From Paenibacillus silvestris (GTDB lineage Bacteria; Bacillota; Bacilli; Paenibacillales; NBRC-103111), in NCBI RefSeq assembly GCF_009882985.1, contig NZ_WTUZ01000019.1, forward strand, positions 34,167 to 76,097: a DNA stretch of 41,931 nucleotides, in the 5' to 3' direction. Shown here piece after piece: positions 1 to 8,000 of this stretch. Under the pieces are notes generated by a model. The model did no database searches and was not told the origin of the DNA. It saw only the letters and a list, made by a program, of their open reading frames with translations. The first letter of the stretch is position 1. Every line of letters starts with the position of its first letter. The position numbers were made by a program, and so were the translations under genes.

Positions 1-743
1 ATTTTCCCTTTGATAATTAAACGGTGCGTCGGATTATCCATCGGGTCACATGTTATTAAAGTTATTTCCTTCTCTTTACCGTTGCTCTTTAGGACTGATA
101 TGTCCGTAGGAAGGACGTACTGCTTATCCTCCACAATGTATTTGAACTGTTTGCTCCCTGTCTCGACTTGAATGATGTCACCTAGATCAACTTCATCTAA
201 TCGGTTGAAATTCTTCCCGTAGGTCAGATTTCTATGACCAGCTATCGCATAGTTGCCTACTTCACCTGGTTTCCCCGTATTGACTATACTTGCAACAGAA
301 ACTTTCAAATTCTTCACAGTTGCGTCCGTCAGGATCGGGAGTTTCAAATTGATTTTATCAATCCGCAGCACACCTTCTACATTCTTCGGGAGCGGTGTCG
401 GTTTGGGTGCAGCTTGTATATCCAAAGTCTGTGCCGCCTTTACACTAGGCAGATTAGTTGACGGATTGGCAGCGGCCGAATCGACTGACTCTACAGAGTC
501 CAGTGGATCTATAGTGCCCAAACTGCTAATTGCCCCGACTTTTCCTAAAATATTATCAACACTCTCAGATTGTGCAATCTCACTCTCCTCCGTTGAGATT
601 TGATCCATGACCTGCAAACTTTCCTGCCATTGATTCATAATCTTCTGCTGCTGATAACTCTCGTATCGGTCATTCAAGGCTGGGTATAGAAAAATTAAGG
701 CCCCGAGAACGATACATGCGAGAGAAAGCACTTTCCTGAACAT
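1..743 (-). CDS. srtD: Class D sortase, 3' end cut by window edge
   Basis: Sortases are membrane-anchored transpeptidases that cleave a sorting motif in exported proteins and join it to the cell wall. Translating the minus strand from the ATG at 743 gives 247 codons without a stop before the window edge. Residues 5-20 form an N-terminal membrane segment, followed by a Ser/Asp/Ala-rich linker to about residue 120. The catalytic triad of the family is visible: His170 in AIAGHRN, Cys232 in TLITCDP and Arg241 in HRLIIKG. TLITCDP resembles the TLxTC signature and the spacing fits class D, which in Bacillales often serves sporulating cells. An AAGGCGG ribosome site precedes the ATG. It follows the spoIIE terminator, so it is probably expressed separately. 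Only the last residues appear to be missing. The subclass is an inference; the sortase assignment is firm. Confidence 0.86.
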   Translation of the reverse strand, partial: MFRKVLSLACIVLGALIFLYPALNDRYESYQQQKIMNQWQESLQVMDQISTEESEIAQSESVDNILGKVGAISSLGTIDPLDSVESVDSAAANPSTNLPSVKAAQTLDIQAAPKPTPLPKNVEGVLRIDKINLKLPILTDATVKNLKVSVASIVNTGKPGEVGNYAIAGHRNLTYGKNFNRLDEVDLGDIIQVETGSKQFKYIVEDKQYVLPTDISVLKSNGKEKEITLITCDPMDNPTHRLIIKGK

Positions 744-795
744 GCCATACCGCCTTTCTCATGAATCCTGTAATACTCTTATTTTCCCACACCAA

Positions 796-825
796 AACCG
801 CAACAGCAAATGAGCTGTTACGGCT
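796..825 (-). terminator. Intrinsic terminator after spoIIE
   Basis: On the minus strand CCGTAACAGC pairs with GCTGTTGCGG (10 bp, one G-T pair) around a 6-base loop and is followed by TTTTGG. It lies 15 bases beyond the spoIIE stop and separates spoIIE from the sortase gene. Confidence 0.75.
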
Positions 826-839
826 TCATTTTTGAGAGG

Positions 840-3350
840 CTAACTGACCGTTTTCGGACGTTCCATGCGCGTAATCCCCGGCCAACGGAATGTCGCCCAC
901 TCCGGCTGCCGCTTCTCTACGCGAGCGACAACGACAGTCATGTCATCTTGAATTTCGCCATGATGATGGCGGAAAATTCGCTCCAACAAACAATCCGCGA
1001 ACTCTTGCGGCAAGGTCGTATCGATTTCCTGGATCATGCGCTTCATCCACATCTCCTTATTCACCGCGTGGCCTGGGGCATCATAGATCCCGTCAGTCAT
1101 CATGACGAGGATATCCCCTGACTGGAGAGGAATCGACACCAGATCCACATCGATCTCGCTCAGAATCCCCACGGGAAGATTATTCGCGGAGATCGAAATC
1201 ACCTCATTCCCACGCTTAATAAAGCTCGGTATGGAGCCAATCTTCATGAACGTCGTGTTTGCGTTATACATGTCAATCAAGGCCATATCCACCGTCGCAT
1301 ACATTTCGTCGGAGGATCGGAGCATGAGCACCGAGTTCAGCGACTTGATTGCCAGCTTCTCATCCATCCCAGACTGCAGCAGCTGCTGCAGGATGCTAAG
1401 GGCGGTCTGACTCTCGGCCCGCGCCCGCTCGCCATTGCCCATGCCGTCGCTAAGCGCAACGGCATACTTGCCATTGCCCAGCTCCACCGTGGAGAAGCTG
1501 TCGCCCGAGAAGAGGTCGCCCCCTTTGGCTGCGCCGGCGACCCCGGTCTCTACCTCGAATTCCTTCGCAGAGCCGAATACAACCGTGCTGTAGCCCTCGC
1601 CGCGTTCATGCATCTCCTCACGCATCACGGCGACGTTCTCGCCGATGATTTCGCTCAGCAGCGGCGCAATGATTTTCCGGCATTCATCGAAGCCTTTCGT
1701 GTATTGATGAATAATTTCGATTTCAATGTTTCCTTCATCCAAGGAAATAATATCGATCGTATGAATAGATAAGCCCAGCTCCTCCAGCGCATTACGGATT
1801 TGCTCTTCCTGAAGGAATAACTCCTGCCCTTCCCGTTTAATTTCCTTCGCCAGGTCCTCCATCACCTGCGAAACGCCTGACAGCTGATCTGCCACCAGAT
1901 GGCGGCTGTCCATAATTTGTTTTTTCCAGTGCAAATCATTCTTATATAAACTATATTGCTGCTTCATCACATCTAGCACTTGATCTGTCCGATTACACAC
2001 CTTCTTCCACTCCGCAGGTATTTGCTTCTTCGTCATATTCTCCTTCGTCTCAATATGGGTCATCATATCCGTCATATACGTATACGTTTGATAAAATTTC
2101 TGATCCCAGCACTGGCTCTTTTTCCAGCAGGATTCACAGGTTTTCTGTGCGACGGCATTCATGAAATGCCCCACTTCCTCCTCCTTGCGGCTTACCGCAT
2201 CATCCGTAGTTAATTGCTTAAAGCTGCGCGATAGCTGGCGAAACACTTCCGAGAACTGTTCCACACGGCTCGCCGTCACATCGCGAACCCGCTTCGCATA
2301 GTCCTGCTGTGATTTGAGATTCTCCTGCGTGCCCGGAACATATTTGGCCAGCGTGAGAATCAAACTCCGAGGCGTAAGAAGGAACAGCGTAACAGCTGCA
2401 AGTGATTCCCAAGCGGAATTAATCATATCGGCACTTGAACCTATATAGAACGATAGAATCGAAGATCCCAGCAGCATGCCGAAGGCAACAGCGAGCCGAT
2501 TCCCTTCCTTGAGAAGTCCCGCTAACATCCCGGAGAAGGCGAGCAAGCTCATTTGATAGACGGCGTTGCTATTCGCAAGACTTAAGATTAGCCCTGTGAT
2601 GACGCCAACCGAAGCCCCAAAAGGTGCTCCGCCTACCAATGCAAATAACAGAATTAAATATCGGGAGAGCACGTGCTCCACCGTGACAGGCCCCATTACC
2701 CAGCTCACCGTCCCTGTCATAACGGATGCCAGTAAAATAATTAAACAAATGATTTCCTCGTGTTTCAAATGATAGTTTTTACGGGTAAGTGTGAAGACAG
2801 GAATAGCTTGTATGAAAATTAATGTCAGCACTAGACTGAGCAGCGCTTCTACAGACAGCATCATTAAGGAATACCAGCTTAAGTTCGAAACGACCAGTTC
2901 CGCAAAAAGCTGGACCAAGAAGGTTGAGCTGAATACGAGTAGCGGCGCTAAGGATAGATCTGACCGTTCAAACTTCTCGAACGCTTTTTGGATGAGCAGG
3001 AAGACGATAATCTCAGTTACGAGATACCCCGTATTCGAATTCAGAGATAATAAGCTCCCAGCAAATGCCGCAATCCCTACCCAGTGCAGAATGTCTCTCC
3101 TCGTAAAATAAATAACCGCGATAAAGGCCAAAGCAAATGGAGATAGCTGTTCCAGGATCATTGCACGTCCAAGTAGGAAAGCCATAACGATGAGAAGAAA
3201 AGTCCACTTCTTAGCCACAAAAGCTTGAACAAAACGATTTTCCACTGCAGCACTGTGAGCACCTGTTTTCGCTCTTTGCCATATTCCTGACCATCCGCCA
3301 CTTATCGTCGCACCTAGGCTTCTTCTTTGCATGCTTTGAACACCATCCAT
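840..3350 (-). CDS. spoIIE: Stage II sporulation protein E, membrane PP2C phosphatase
   Basis: SpoIIE sits at the asymmetric division septum and dephosphorylates the anti-anti-sigma factor SpoIIAA, which releases sigma-F in the forespore. The 836 residues match the family length. About ten membrane segments fill residues 48-335. A central regulatory region (340-590) contains the Cys cluster CESCWKKSQC at 405-414. The C-terminal PP2C domain (590-815) shows its metal-binding acidic motifs: GDLFSGDSFS at 611-620, DGMGNG at 635-640, TDGIYD at 752-757 and DDMTV at 802-806. The first in-frame ATG is used; a second Met at residue 7 is an alternative start. The gene is monocistronic, with its own terminator and a Spo0A-type promoter upstream. 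No expected motif is missing. Confidence 0.97.
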   Translation of the reverse strand: MDGVQSMQRRSLGATISGGWSGIWQRAKTGAHSAAVENRFVQAFVAKKWTFLLIVMAFLLGRAMILEQLSPFALAFIAVIYFTRRDILHWVGIAAFAGSLLSLNSNTGYLVTEIIVFLLIQKAFEKFERSDLSLAPLLVFSSTFLVQLFAELVVSNLSWYSLMMLSVEALLSLVLTLIFIQAIPVFTLTRKNYHLKHEEIICLIILLASVMTGTVSWVMGPVTVEHVLSRYLILLFALVGGAPFGASVGVITGLILSLANSNAVYQMSLLAFSGMLAGLLKEGNRLAVAFGMLLGSSILSFYIGSSADMINSAWESLAAVTLFLLTPRSLILTLAKYVPGTQENLKSQQDYAKRVRDVTASRVEQFSEVFRQLSRSFKQLTTDDAVSRKEEEVGHFMNAVAQKTCESCWKKSQCWDQKFYQTYTYMTDMMTHIETKENMTKKQIPAEWKKVCNRTDQVLDVMKQQYSLYKNDLHWKKQIMDSRHLVADQLSGVSQVMEDLAKEIKREGQELFLQEEQIRNALEELGLSIHTIDIISLDEGNIEIEIIHQYTKGFDECRKIIAPLLSEIIGENVAVMREEMHERGEGYSTVVFGSAKEFEVETGVAGAAKGGDLFSGDSFSTVELGNGKYAVALSDGMGNGERARAESQTALSILQQLLQSGMDEKLAIKSLNSVLMLRSSDEMYATVDMALIDMYNANTTFMKIGSIPSFIKRGNEVISISANNLPVGILSEIDVDLVSIPLQSGDILVMMTDGIYDAPGHAVNKEMWMKRMIQEIDTTLPQEFADCLLERIFRHHHGEIQDDMTVVVARVEKRQPEWATFRWPGITRMERPKTVS

Positions 3351-3371
3351 TCTTCCCTTATTTGTTTCTCT

Positions 3372-3404
3372 AGTATAGAGACAATCTAGCAGAAAGTTTG
3401 TCAG
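3372..3404 (-). promoter_or_regulatory. Spo0A-type spoIIE promoter with 21-bp spacer
   Basis: On the minus strand CTGACA (3399-3404) and TATACT (3372-3377) are separated by exactly 21 bp. The B. subtilis spoIIE promoter is known for this over-long spacing, which makes sigma-A transcription depend on Spo0A~P. Boxes resembling TGTCGAA overlap the -35 (TGTCAGA, 5/7) and lie upstream (TGTCGGA, 6/7). Confidence 0.72.
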
Positions 3405-3429
3405 AATGAGTTGATAGATTCAAAGAAAT

Positions 3430-3439
3430 TTCCGACAAG
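3430..3439 (-). promoter_or_regulatory. Putative upstream Spo0A box of spoIIE
   Basis: The minus strand reads CTTGTCGGAA, one mismatch from the Spo0A consensus TGTCGAA, about 27 bp upstream of the -35 element. The rest of the gap from 3351 to 3606 shows no gene. The tRNA-Met and tRNA-Glu genes found at this place in B. subtilis are not recognisable. Confidence 0.55.
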
Positions 3440-3606
3440 CCGCGCCGGCCGTGTCATTAGCCTCTAGCCCTTGCCGTGCCTCACTTTATTCTCGTGAAAG
3501 CGTATCCAAAAGTCTGATCCTCCCGAACTTTCGCCACGCAGATGGGGGAGATACCCGTAACTCCATGTCGATTGGAATTGACCATACGATGAATTGTAAT
3601 AATTAA

Positions 3607-3643
3607 AATAAAAAAACCACATCCGCCTAAGCGCAATGTGGTT
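3607..3643 (-). terminator. Terminator after yabR
   Basis: The minus strand reads AACCACAT, a 13-base loop, ATGTGGTT and then a run of T. The stem is perfect over 8 bp and ends 17 bases past the yabR stop. Confidence 0.85.
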
Positions 3644-3659
3644 CTATTATAAGCATCTA

Positions 3660-4250
3660 TTAGTCTCTTCTTCCGCCTCGGCCACCGCGTTTGGACTCGG
3701 TGTTCTTCTTCAGAGACGAAATCCGCTCTTCACTATCTTTAAGGAAACGAGATACTTTATCTTCGAACGAGAACGGTCTAGCTCCGCCTTGCTGCTTGTT
3801 AAAGCCGCCGCGACCGCCACCACCGCCGCCGCCACGATTGAAGCCGCCGCCGCCTGGACGACCACCGCCTTGACCACCGCTTGGAGGACCACTGCGTTCT
3901 CCGCCACTACTTGGACGACCACCTTGGAAGCCGCCTGGACGATCTCCGCTCGGGCGTCCTTGATAGCTGCTGCCACCTGTACGTTCAGGACGAGCTGGTC
4001 TTTCCTCAACTGGCTTGTCAACCGTTTGCTTGATCGACAGTCCGATCTTGCCATCCTTGTCCACGTTAATCACTTTGACCAATACTTTGTCTTCCAGCTT
4101 TAAATGGTCATTAACGTCTTTCACATAATTGTCCGCGATCTCCGAAATGTGAACAAGACCGGTAACTCCTTCAGCAAGCTCGACGAATGCTCCAAAGTGA
4201 GTAATCCCCGTCACTCTACCCTCTAACTTGGTGCCAACTTCAATTGCCAT
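3660..4250 (-). CDS. yabR: S1-domain RNA-binding protein YabR with Gly/Arg-rich tail
   Basis: The protein carries one S1 RNA-binding domain (residues 1-75) with the typical pattern EGRVTGITHFGAFVEL and GLVHISEIA, as in YabR and general stress protein 13. Such proteins bind RNA or ribosomes, but the exact role is not settled. From about residue 80 to 150 the chain becomes Gly/Arg/Pro/Ser-rich with many RPGG, GGRPS and RGG segments. It ends with a charged segment and RGGRGGRRD. At 196 residues it is longer than the roughly 130 of B. subtilis YabR, and the tail accounts for the difference. It lies between divIC and spoIIE as in B. subtilis. The Gly-rich region is GC-rich and repetitive in DNA, which creates long shadow frames on both strands. 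RGG tails often bind RNA or drive condensation; that is an inference here. Confidence 0.93.
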   Translation of the reverse strand: MAIEVGTKLEGRVTGITHFGAFVELAEGVTGLVHISEIADNYVKDVNDHLKLEDKVLVKVINVDKDGKIGLSIKQTVDKPVEERPARPERTGGSSYQGRPSGDRPGGFQGGRPSSGGERSGPPSGGQGGGRPGGGGFNRGGGGGGGRGGFNKQQGGARPFSFEDKVSRFLKDSEERISSLKKNTESKRGGRGGRRD

Positions 4251-4355
4251 AAAGTAAAATGTTCCTCCCTTAAAATGTTGAAAACACTGGCTACGCCGAT
4301 TATAACCGATGCAGAAACCACGGTCAACACGGCATTCGCCCCTTCTTCAGTCCTT

Positions 4356-4676
4356 TTATTGCTTCGAGACACTAAGAGGCGTCTCTCCCGTTTTGCTATA
4401 GTGAAAATCCCGGCGAATAATTTGATCTAAGTATTCGTCATTATGCAGCCTACTGATTTCCTTCTGAGTCTGCTCCTTGACCTTCTTCGCATCAACGAGC
4501 TGTTGCTCCATATTCGCCACGGCATTTCTCTTCTCGTGAAGCTTAGCGAACTGCCCCCAAATATTAACAGCAGCCCAACTCATAAAACAAAGGACAAAGA
4601 TCATCAGAAAACGCAGTCTTCGCTTTGAGCCTACACTACTGCTGCGCTTGTTTGGTGCGGTTGCTTGAGCCTGCAT
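4356..4676 (-). CDS. divIC: Cell division protein DivIC (FtsB family)
   Basis: DivIC is a small bitopic protein of the divisome that pairs with FtsL and DivIB to activate septal peptidoglycan synthesis. The 106 residues show a basic cytoplasmic N-terminus (NKRSSSVGSKRRLR), one membrane helix at about 23-43 and an extracytoplasmic coiled coil at about 45-80. The C-terminal stretch DEYLDQIIRRDFHYSKTGE is typical of the septum formation initiator family. An AGGAGG ribosome site lies 11 bases before the ATG. It follows yabQ by 15 bases, so it is probably co-transcribed with yabP and yabQ, as in B. subtilis. The chain is full length. Confidence 0.92.
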   Translation of the reverse strand: MQAQATAPNKRSSSVGSKRRLRFLMIFVLCFMSWAAVNIWGQFAKLHEKRNAVANMEQQLVDAKKVKEQTQKEISRLHNDEYLDQIIRRDFHYSKTGETPLSVSKQ

Positions 4677-4691
4677 GTATAGGAATTCCTC

Positions 4692-5267
4692 CTACTTTGA
4701 GAATAACCTGCGATACAACGTTACGATCTTACCCGTCAGCTTCTTGAGCCAATCAGGGATCACGAAATATTTATGCACAGGCCGAGTCATCCAGAGGAGT
4801 AATCTCCACAAAGGATAAAGCAATTGTAGCACAATTCTGTAAAGGAATATAGCTACAGCTAGCAAAAAGCCCAAAATTATCACCGTTAGACGATATAAGC
4901 CAATGATCGGTTTAATGATGAGAATTTCGACGGTTTTTGCAATAAACTTGTAAATCGCAATAACAACTCGTATGAGCAGCAGCGTAAGATGAACCACAAT
5001 TTGGCTGAGGAAGGCGAAATAAAAGCAAATACCAATCCCGATCCCCAGAAAAATAAACATACGAACTTGTCCTTCATTGCTGTAAATGAGCAAGCGGAAC
5101 ACGAGGATTGTCGCCACAATCCAGTACACAGTATCAACGAGCGGAATCGTCCACCGCGGCAGCTTGAGCTTACCGGAAAGCACACGAAACACATCAAACA
5201 TCGCACTAATGGCGACCCCGCTCAAAAACATCATGAAAATCGTATGGAATTGAACGTTCAGGGTCAC
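4692..5267 (-). CDS. yabQ: Spore cortex biosynthesis protein YabQ
   Basis: YabQ is a polytopic protein of the mother-cell-derived outer forespore membrane, needed for cortex formation and transcribed by sigma-E in B. subtilis. The 191 residues contain about five hydrophobic segments (roughly 7-27, 38-60, 70-90, 93-110 and 122-150) and a basic C-terminus rich in Lys and Arg, with the family pattern FLSGVAISAMFDVFRV near the start. It begins with GTG, and its GTGA overlaps the yabP TGA by four bases, so the two are translationally coupled. No lost domain is visible. Confidence 0.93.
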   Translation of the reverse strand: MTLNVQFHTIFMMFLSGVAISAMFDVFRVLSGKLKLPRWTIPLVDTVYWIVATILVFRLLIYSNEGQVRMFIFLGIGIGICFYFAFLSQIVVHLTLLLIRVVIAIYKFIAKTVEILIIKPIIGLYRLTVIILGFLLAVAIFLYRIVLQLLYPLWRLLLWMTRPVHKYFVIPDWLKKLTGKIVTLYRRLFSK

Positions 5268-5551
5268 TTGAATAATTTACCAAGGAACCCCTTGGATTTC
5301 TCCTGGGTATTTCCATCCACATACGATAATTCTTGAATAAGTCCTTCGATGGCGACTAACCCTTGCTCCAAGCTCAAATTCTTAATGTGCAAATTCTGCC
5401 CCTTAATCATCAGGTAGCCCATTTCCGTTTCAAGGAGGAACTCTTCGCTGTCAAAGCTCTCTACGTTCAAAACTCCGGAGATCTCCAAGAGCTTGCGATT
5501 CAGCATTTTAATTTCTTGCCGTTTGTTCGTATTTTTAACGGGTTCCATCAT
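5264..5551 (-). CDS. yabP: Sporulation protein YabP
   Basis: YabP is a small mother-cell sporulation protein related to YqfC, required with YabQ for spore cortex formation and normally sigma-E dependent. The family core is visible: NRKLLEISGVLNVESFDSEEFLLETEMGYLMIKGQ without a break, followed by LHIKNLSLEQGLVAIEGLI. I place the start at the ATG at 5551, because GAAGGAGGGG lies 8 bases before it. A longer frame reaching 5578 would put that ribosome site inside the coding region. The stop overlaps the yabQ start. A terminator at 5612-5649 separates it from rqcP, so yabP should have its own promoter; I could not place one convincingly. Confidence 0.95.
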   Translation of the reverse strand: MMEPVKNTNKRQEIKMLNRKLLEISGVLNVESFDSEEFLLETEMGYLMIKGQNLHIKNLSLEQGLVAIEGLIQELSYVDGNTQEKSKGFLGKLFK

Positions 5552-5611
5552 GGCCTGTACCCCTCCTTCATCTATCATTACGATATGGGAGGATGTCCTA
5601 TTTTAGAACAC

Positions 5612-5649
5612 AAAAAAAAGCCCAAGATCCCTCATCCGGGAATCCTGGA
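5612..5649 (-). terminator. Terminator after rqcP
   Basis: The minus strand reads CCAGGATTCCC, a short loop, then GGGATCTTGG and GCTTTTTTTT. The stem is 10 bp with one bulged T. It closes the mazG-hup-rqcP side of the cluster. Confidence 0.8.
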
Positions 5650-5670
5650 CTATTTGGTGTTTTGGGTGTG

Positions 5671-5934
5671 TTACTCGAACTGATAAGCTTCTTCCTTGAC
5701 CAGCGTGTACATCTTCGCAGCATCCTCTTTACGGGTCGACTCCGATAAGAGTTCTACGCGAATTGTCACCTTTTTCTGACCAAATTGAATAGCTAATTCG
5801 TCGCCGACTTTCACTTGCGTACTCGCCTTGGCATCTCTGCCGTTAATCCAGACGCGCCCTTGATCGGACACATCCTTCGCTACGGTTCGGCGCTTAATCA
5901 GTCGAGATACTTTTAGAAACTTGTCGATTCGCAT
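5671..5934 (-). CDS. rqcP: S4-domain RNA-binding protein RqcP (YabO)
   Basis: RqcP is an Hsp15-like S4-domain protein that binds stalled 50S-peptidyl-tRNA complexes and supports poly-alanine tailing by RqcH during ribosome-associated quality control. The 87 residues begin MRIDKFLKVSRLIKRRTVAK, the classic S4 start, followed by the DVSDQGRVWINGRDAKAS loop and a strand-rich end. The length is normal for the family. Its ATG shares one base with the hup stop (TAATG), so translation is coupled to hup. Order and position match B. subtilis yabO. Confidence 0.93.
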   Translation of the reverse strand: MRIDKFLKVSRLIKRRTVAKDVSDQGRVWINGRDAKASTQVKVGDELAIQFGQKKVTIRVELLSESTRKEDAAKMYTLVKEEAYQFE

Positions 5935-6206
5935 TATTTTACAGCGTCTTTAAGCTTGTTGCCCGCTTTGAAAGCTGGAACGTTGGATTCCGCGATCACG
6001 ATTGGGTTGCCTGTTTGTGGGTTGCGGCCTGTACGACCGGAACGTTTACGAGTTTCGAAAGTTCCGAAACCGATTAATTGAACTTTATCTCCGGATGAAA
6101 GAGCGTCTGTAACTTCACCAAGGAATCCGTTAAGTACAACTTCTACGTCTTTCTTAGTTAGCCCGCTTTTTTCTGCAATGTTGTTGATCAAATCTGTTTT
6201 GTTCAT
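5934..6206 (-). CDS. hup: DNA-binding protein HU
   Basis: HU is the major nucleoid-associated protein; as a dimer it bends and compacts DNA. The 90-residue chain starts MNKTDLINNIAEKSGLTKKD. It contains the DNA-binding arm motif GFGTFETRKRSGRTGRNPQT, and the C-terminal FKAGNKLKDAVK is intact. The start at 6206 is chosen because GGGAGGT lies about 10 bases before this ATG and because HU proteins begin here; an upstream in-frame extension to 6266 is not expected to be translated. In B. subtilis hbs lies elsewhere, so HU next to yabO/yabN differs from that model. A 7-3-7 inverted repeat lies in its leader. Confidence 0.96.
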   Translation of the reverse strand: MNKTDLINNIAEKSGLTKKDVEVVLNGFLGEVTDALSSGDKVQLIGFGTFETRKRSGRTGRNPQTGNPIVIAESNVPAFKAGNKLKDAVK

Positions 6207-6278
6207 GTGATTTGTTACCTCCCAAAAATAGTTGAAGATCATGTCTTCTATGTACCAAAGCCGCAAAGCTGAGAGGAC

Positions 6279-6295
6279 TTTGAACGATGTTCAAA
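6279..6295. promoter_or_regulatory. Perfect inverted repeat upstream of hup
   Basis: TTTGAAC, three bases, GTTCAAA form a perfect 17-bp palindrome 73 bp upstream of the hup start. It resembles the core of a Bacillus LexA box, but the central gap is three bases instead of four, so a LexA call is not supported. It could be an unknown operator or a short RNA hairpin in the leader. Confidence 0.35.
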
Positions 6296-6374
6296 TATCC
6301 CTACTAGTAAATTTCCATATTCAACCTTACACCAAACTTAGTATTCTTCTTTTTTCGTCAAATTCCTTCTATTA

Positions 6375-7892
6375 CTAGCGAAGTTTTGTAACTTTTTTTG
6401 CTTCCTGCCAATAATTTTCCATCTCTGATAACCCAGTTTGTTCAAAAGAAAGCCCTTTTAAACATAGCTGATCTTCTATATATGAAAATCTTTGAATAAA
6501 TTTGCGATTTGTGTGCGCAATAGCTTCTTCCGGATCAATTTTGAGGAATCTAGCAACATTTACGATAGAAAAAAGCACGTCCCCGAGCTCCTCAAGACGA
6601 TCTTGGGCCGCCTCTTCCGACTGATTATCAATAGCTTCGCGAAGCTCTCCCAGCTCTTCCTCCAGCTTCTGAAGCACCTCGTGCAGCTCAGACCAATCAA
6701 AGCCAACGGTAGCCGCTTTCTTCTGCAGCTTCAATGCCTTCATGAGCCCTGGCAATTCACGTGGAATGCCGTCCAGGACAGATTGCTTCGTCACGTCGAT
6801 GCCTTTCTTCCGCTTCTCCTCAGCCTTCATCGCATTCCAGTTCACAAGTGCCTCATCGGCATCCTCTGCTTTGTTGTCTCCGAATACGTGCGGATGGCGA
6901 CGAATGAGTTTCTCGTTCAACGTAGCAATTACGTCATAAACAGTGAACGTCCCAATCTCCTCTTCCATCTGCGCATGGAGCATAACTTGCAGCAGCAGGT
7001 CTCCGAGCTCTTCGCACATGTGCTCAGGATCATCTTCATCGATCGTTTCCAGCACTTCGTAAGCTTCTTCGATGAGATTTTTGCGAAGACTGGCATGCGT
7101 CTGTTCGCGATCCCAAGGACAGCCCTCTGGGCTCCGAAGAACTTGCACGATTTCGTGCAAACGGCCAAAAGTGCGATAGCGGACCTCGTCCTGCTCGCTC
7201 TTAGGCACCCAAACCAGCGATAGATTCCCGTAGCCCTTCACATGATCCAGCTCATGCAGCGGCACTTCGATAATCTGCTCAGCACCCGCCACACCTAGGG
7301 AGTGACCCACAACAACGCGGTATTCATCCGGGTAGGTCTCCATGAGGGAAATCTTGAGGTCTGACGCCGTATAGGTATCGTAGACCTGCCCAACAATTGT
7401 ATGCATCTGAGGATTAAGCGCATAGCGGCTAAGACTCGTAGCATCAAGCAGCTGAAAGCCATCAATCGGATCAAAGCCGAAGCGTAAGAAAGCCTGATCT
7501 AGAAAGCTTTCTCCCCCCATCACTTGCAGCGAGATCCCTTCTTCTGGACACCTCATCTTCAAGAGTTGTACCGTATATTCCGCCACCATGGGGTGACCTG
7601 GCACAGCGTAGATGACCTCGGCGGATGCGTTTTTGGCAGATTGAATAAGCGCTTCTGCAATAGATTCATATACCCCTTCAAAACTTTGATGAGCCATATA
7701 GTTGGAATCGAAGGTTTGGTAAGGGATTTGATTGCTGTCCAGCATGCGAACCATGGGATGGTCCTCTGTACGCAAATAAAGCGCAGTTTGTGACTTTGCT
7801 GCATTTTGGAGCTTTTTCCAGATACCGAGGGTGAGCTGGTCTTCTTCTCCCGTTCCGAGTCCGACGACTGTAATTTGAGCTTGAGTTGACAT
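6375..7892 (-). CDS. mazG: Tetrapyrrole methylase-like/MazG fusion (YabN)
   Basis: This 505-residue protein joins two enzyme folds. Residues 1-225 resemble a SAM-dependent tetrapyrrole (corrin/porphyrin) methylase (VVGLGTGEEDQLTLG, YAVPGHPMVAEYTVQLL). Residues 235-490 are a tandem MazG nucleoside triphosphate pyrophosphohydrolase. Its metal-binding acidic pairs are visible in LIEEAYEVLE (273-282) and EELGDLLLQVMLHA (294-307), preceded by GCPWDREQTH (257-266), with a second EELGDVLFSIVN near 443. MazG domains hydrolyse NTPs or damaged nucleotides; the job of the methylase half in YabN is unknown. AGGAGG lies 9 bases before the ATG. Length and fusion match YabN of B. subtilis. Confidence 0.95.
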   Translation of the reverse strand: MSTQAQITVVGLGTGEEDQLTLGIWKKLQNAAKSQTALYLRTEDHPMVRMLDSNQIPYQTFDSNYMAHQSFEGVYESIAEALIQSAKNASAEVIYAVPGHPMVAEYTVQLLKMRCPEEGISLQVMGGESFLDQAFLRFGFDPIDGFQLLDATSLSRYALNPQMHTIVGQVYDTYTASDLKISLMETYPDEYRVVVGHSLGVAGAEQIIEVPLHELDHVKGYGNLSLVWVPKSEQDEVRYRTFGRLHEIVQVLRSPEGCPWDREQTHASLRKNLIEEAYEVLETIDEDDPEHMCEELGDLLLQVMLHAQMEEEIGTFTVYDVIATLNEKLIRRHPHVFGDNKAEDADEALVNWNAMKAEEKRKKGIDVTKQSVLDGIPRELPGLMKALKLQKKAATVGFDWSELHEVLQKLEEELGELREAIDNQSEEAAQDRLEELGDVLFSIVNVARFLKIDPEEAIAHTNRKFIQRFSYIEDQLCLKGLSFEQTGLSEMENYWQEAKKVTKLR

Positions 7893-8000
7893 GGGGTAGC
7901 ACCTCCTGAAATATGTATGGGACCCGAGTTGGATCCAGATAGCCGGCCTAGAGTTCTCTACTTCACGAGAGAGTGATAGCTGGGAAGTCTTTGGGCGCTT

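Noticed and set aside
3421..3606. tRNA genes expected between yabR and spoIIE
   Set aside because: The B. subtilis tRNA-Met and tRNA-Glu cannot be seen: no T-loop GTTCGAATC-type block or acceptor pairing on either strand.
6279..6295. LexA (SOS) box
   Set aside because: The two GAAC half sites are separated by three bases, whereas the Bacillus LexA box needs four.
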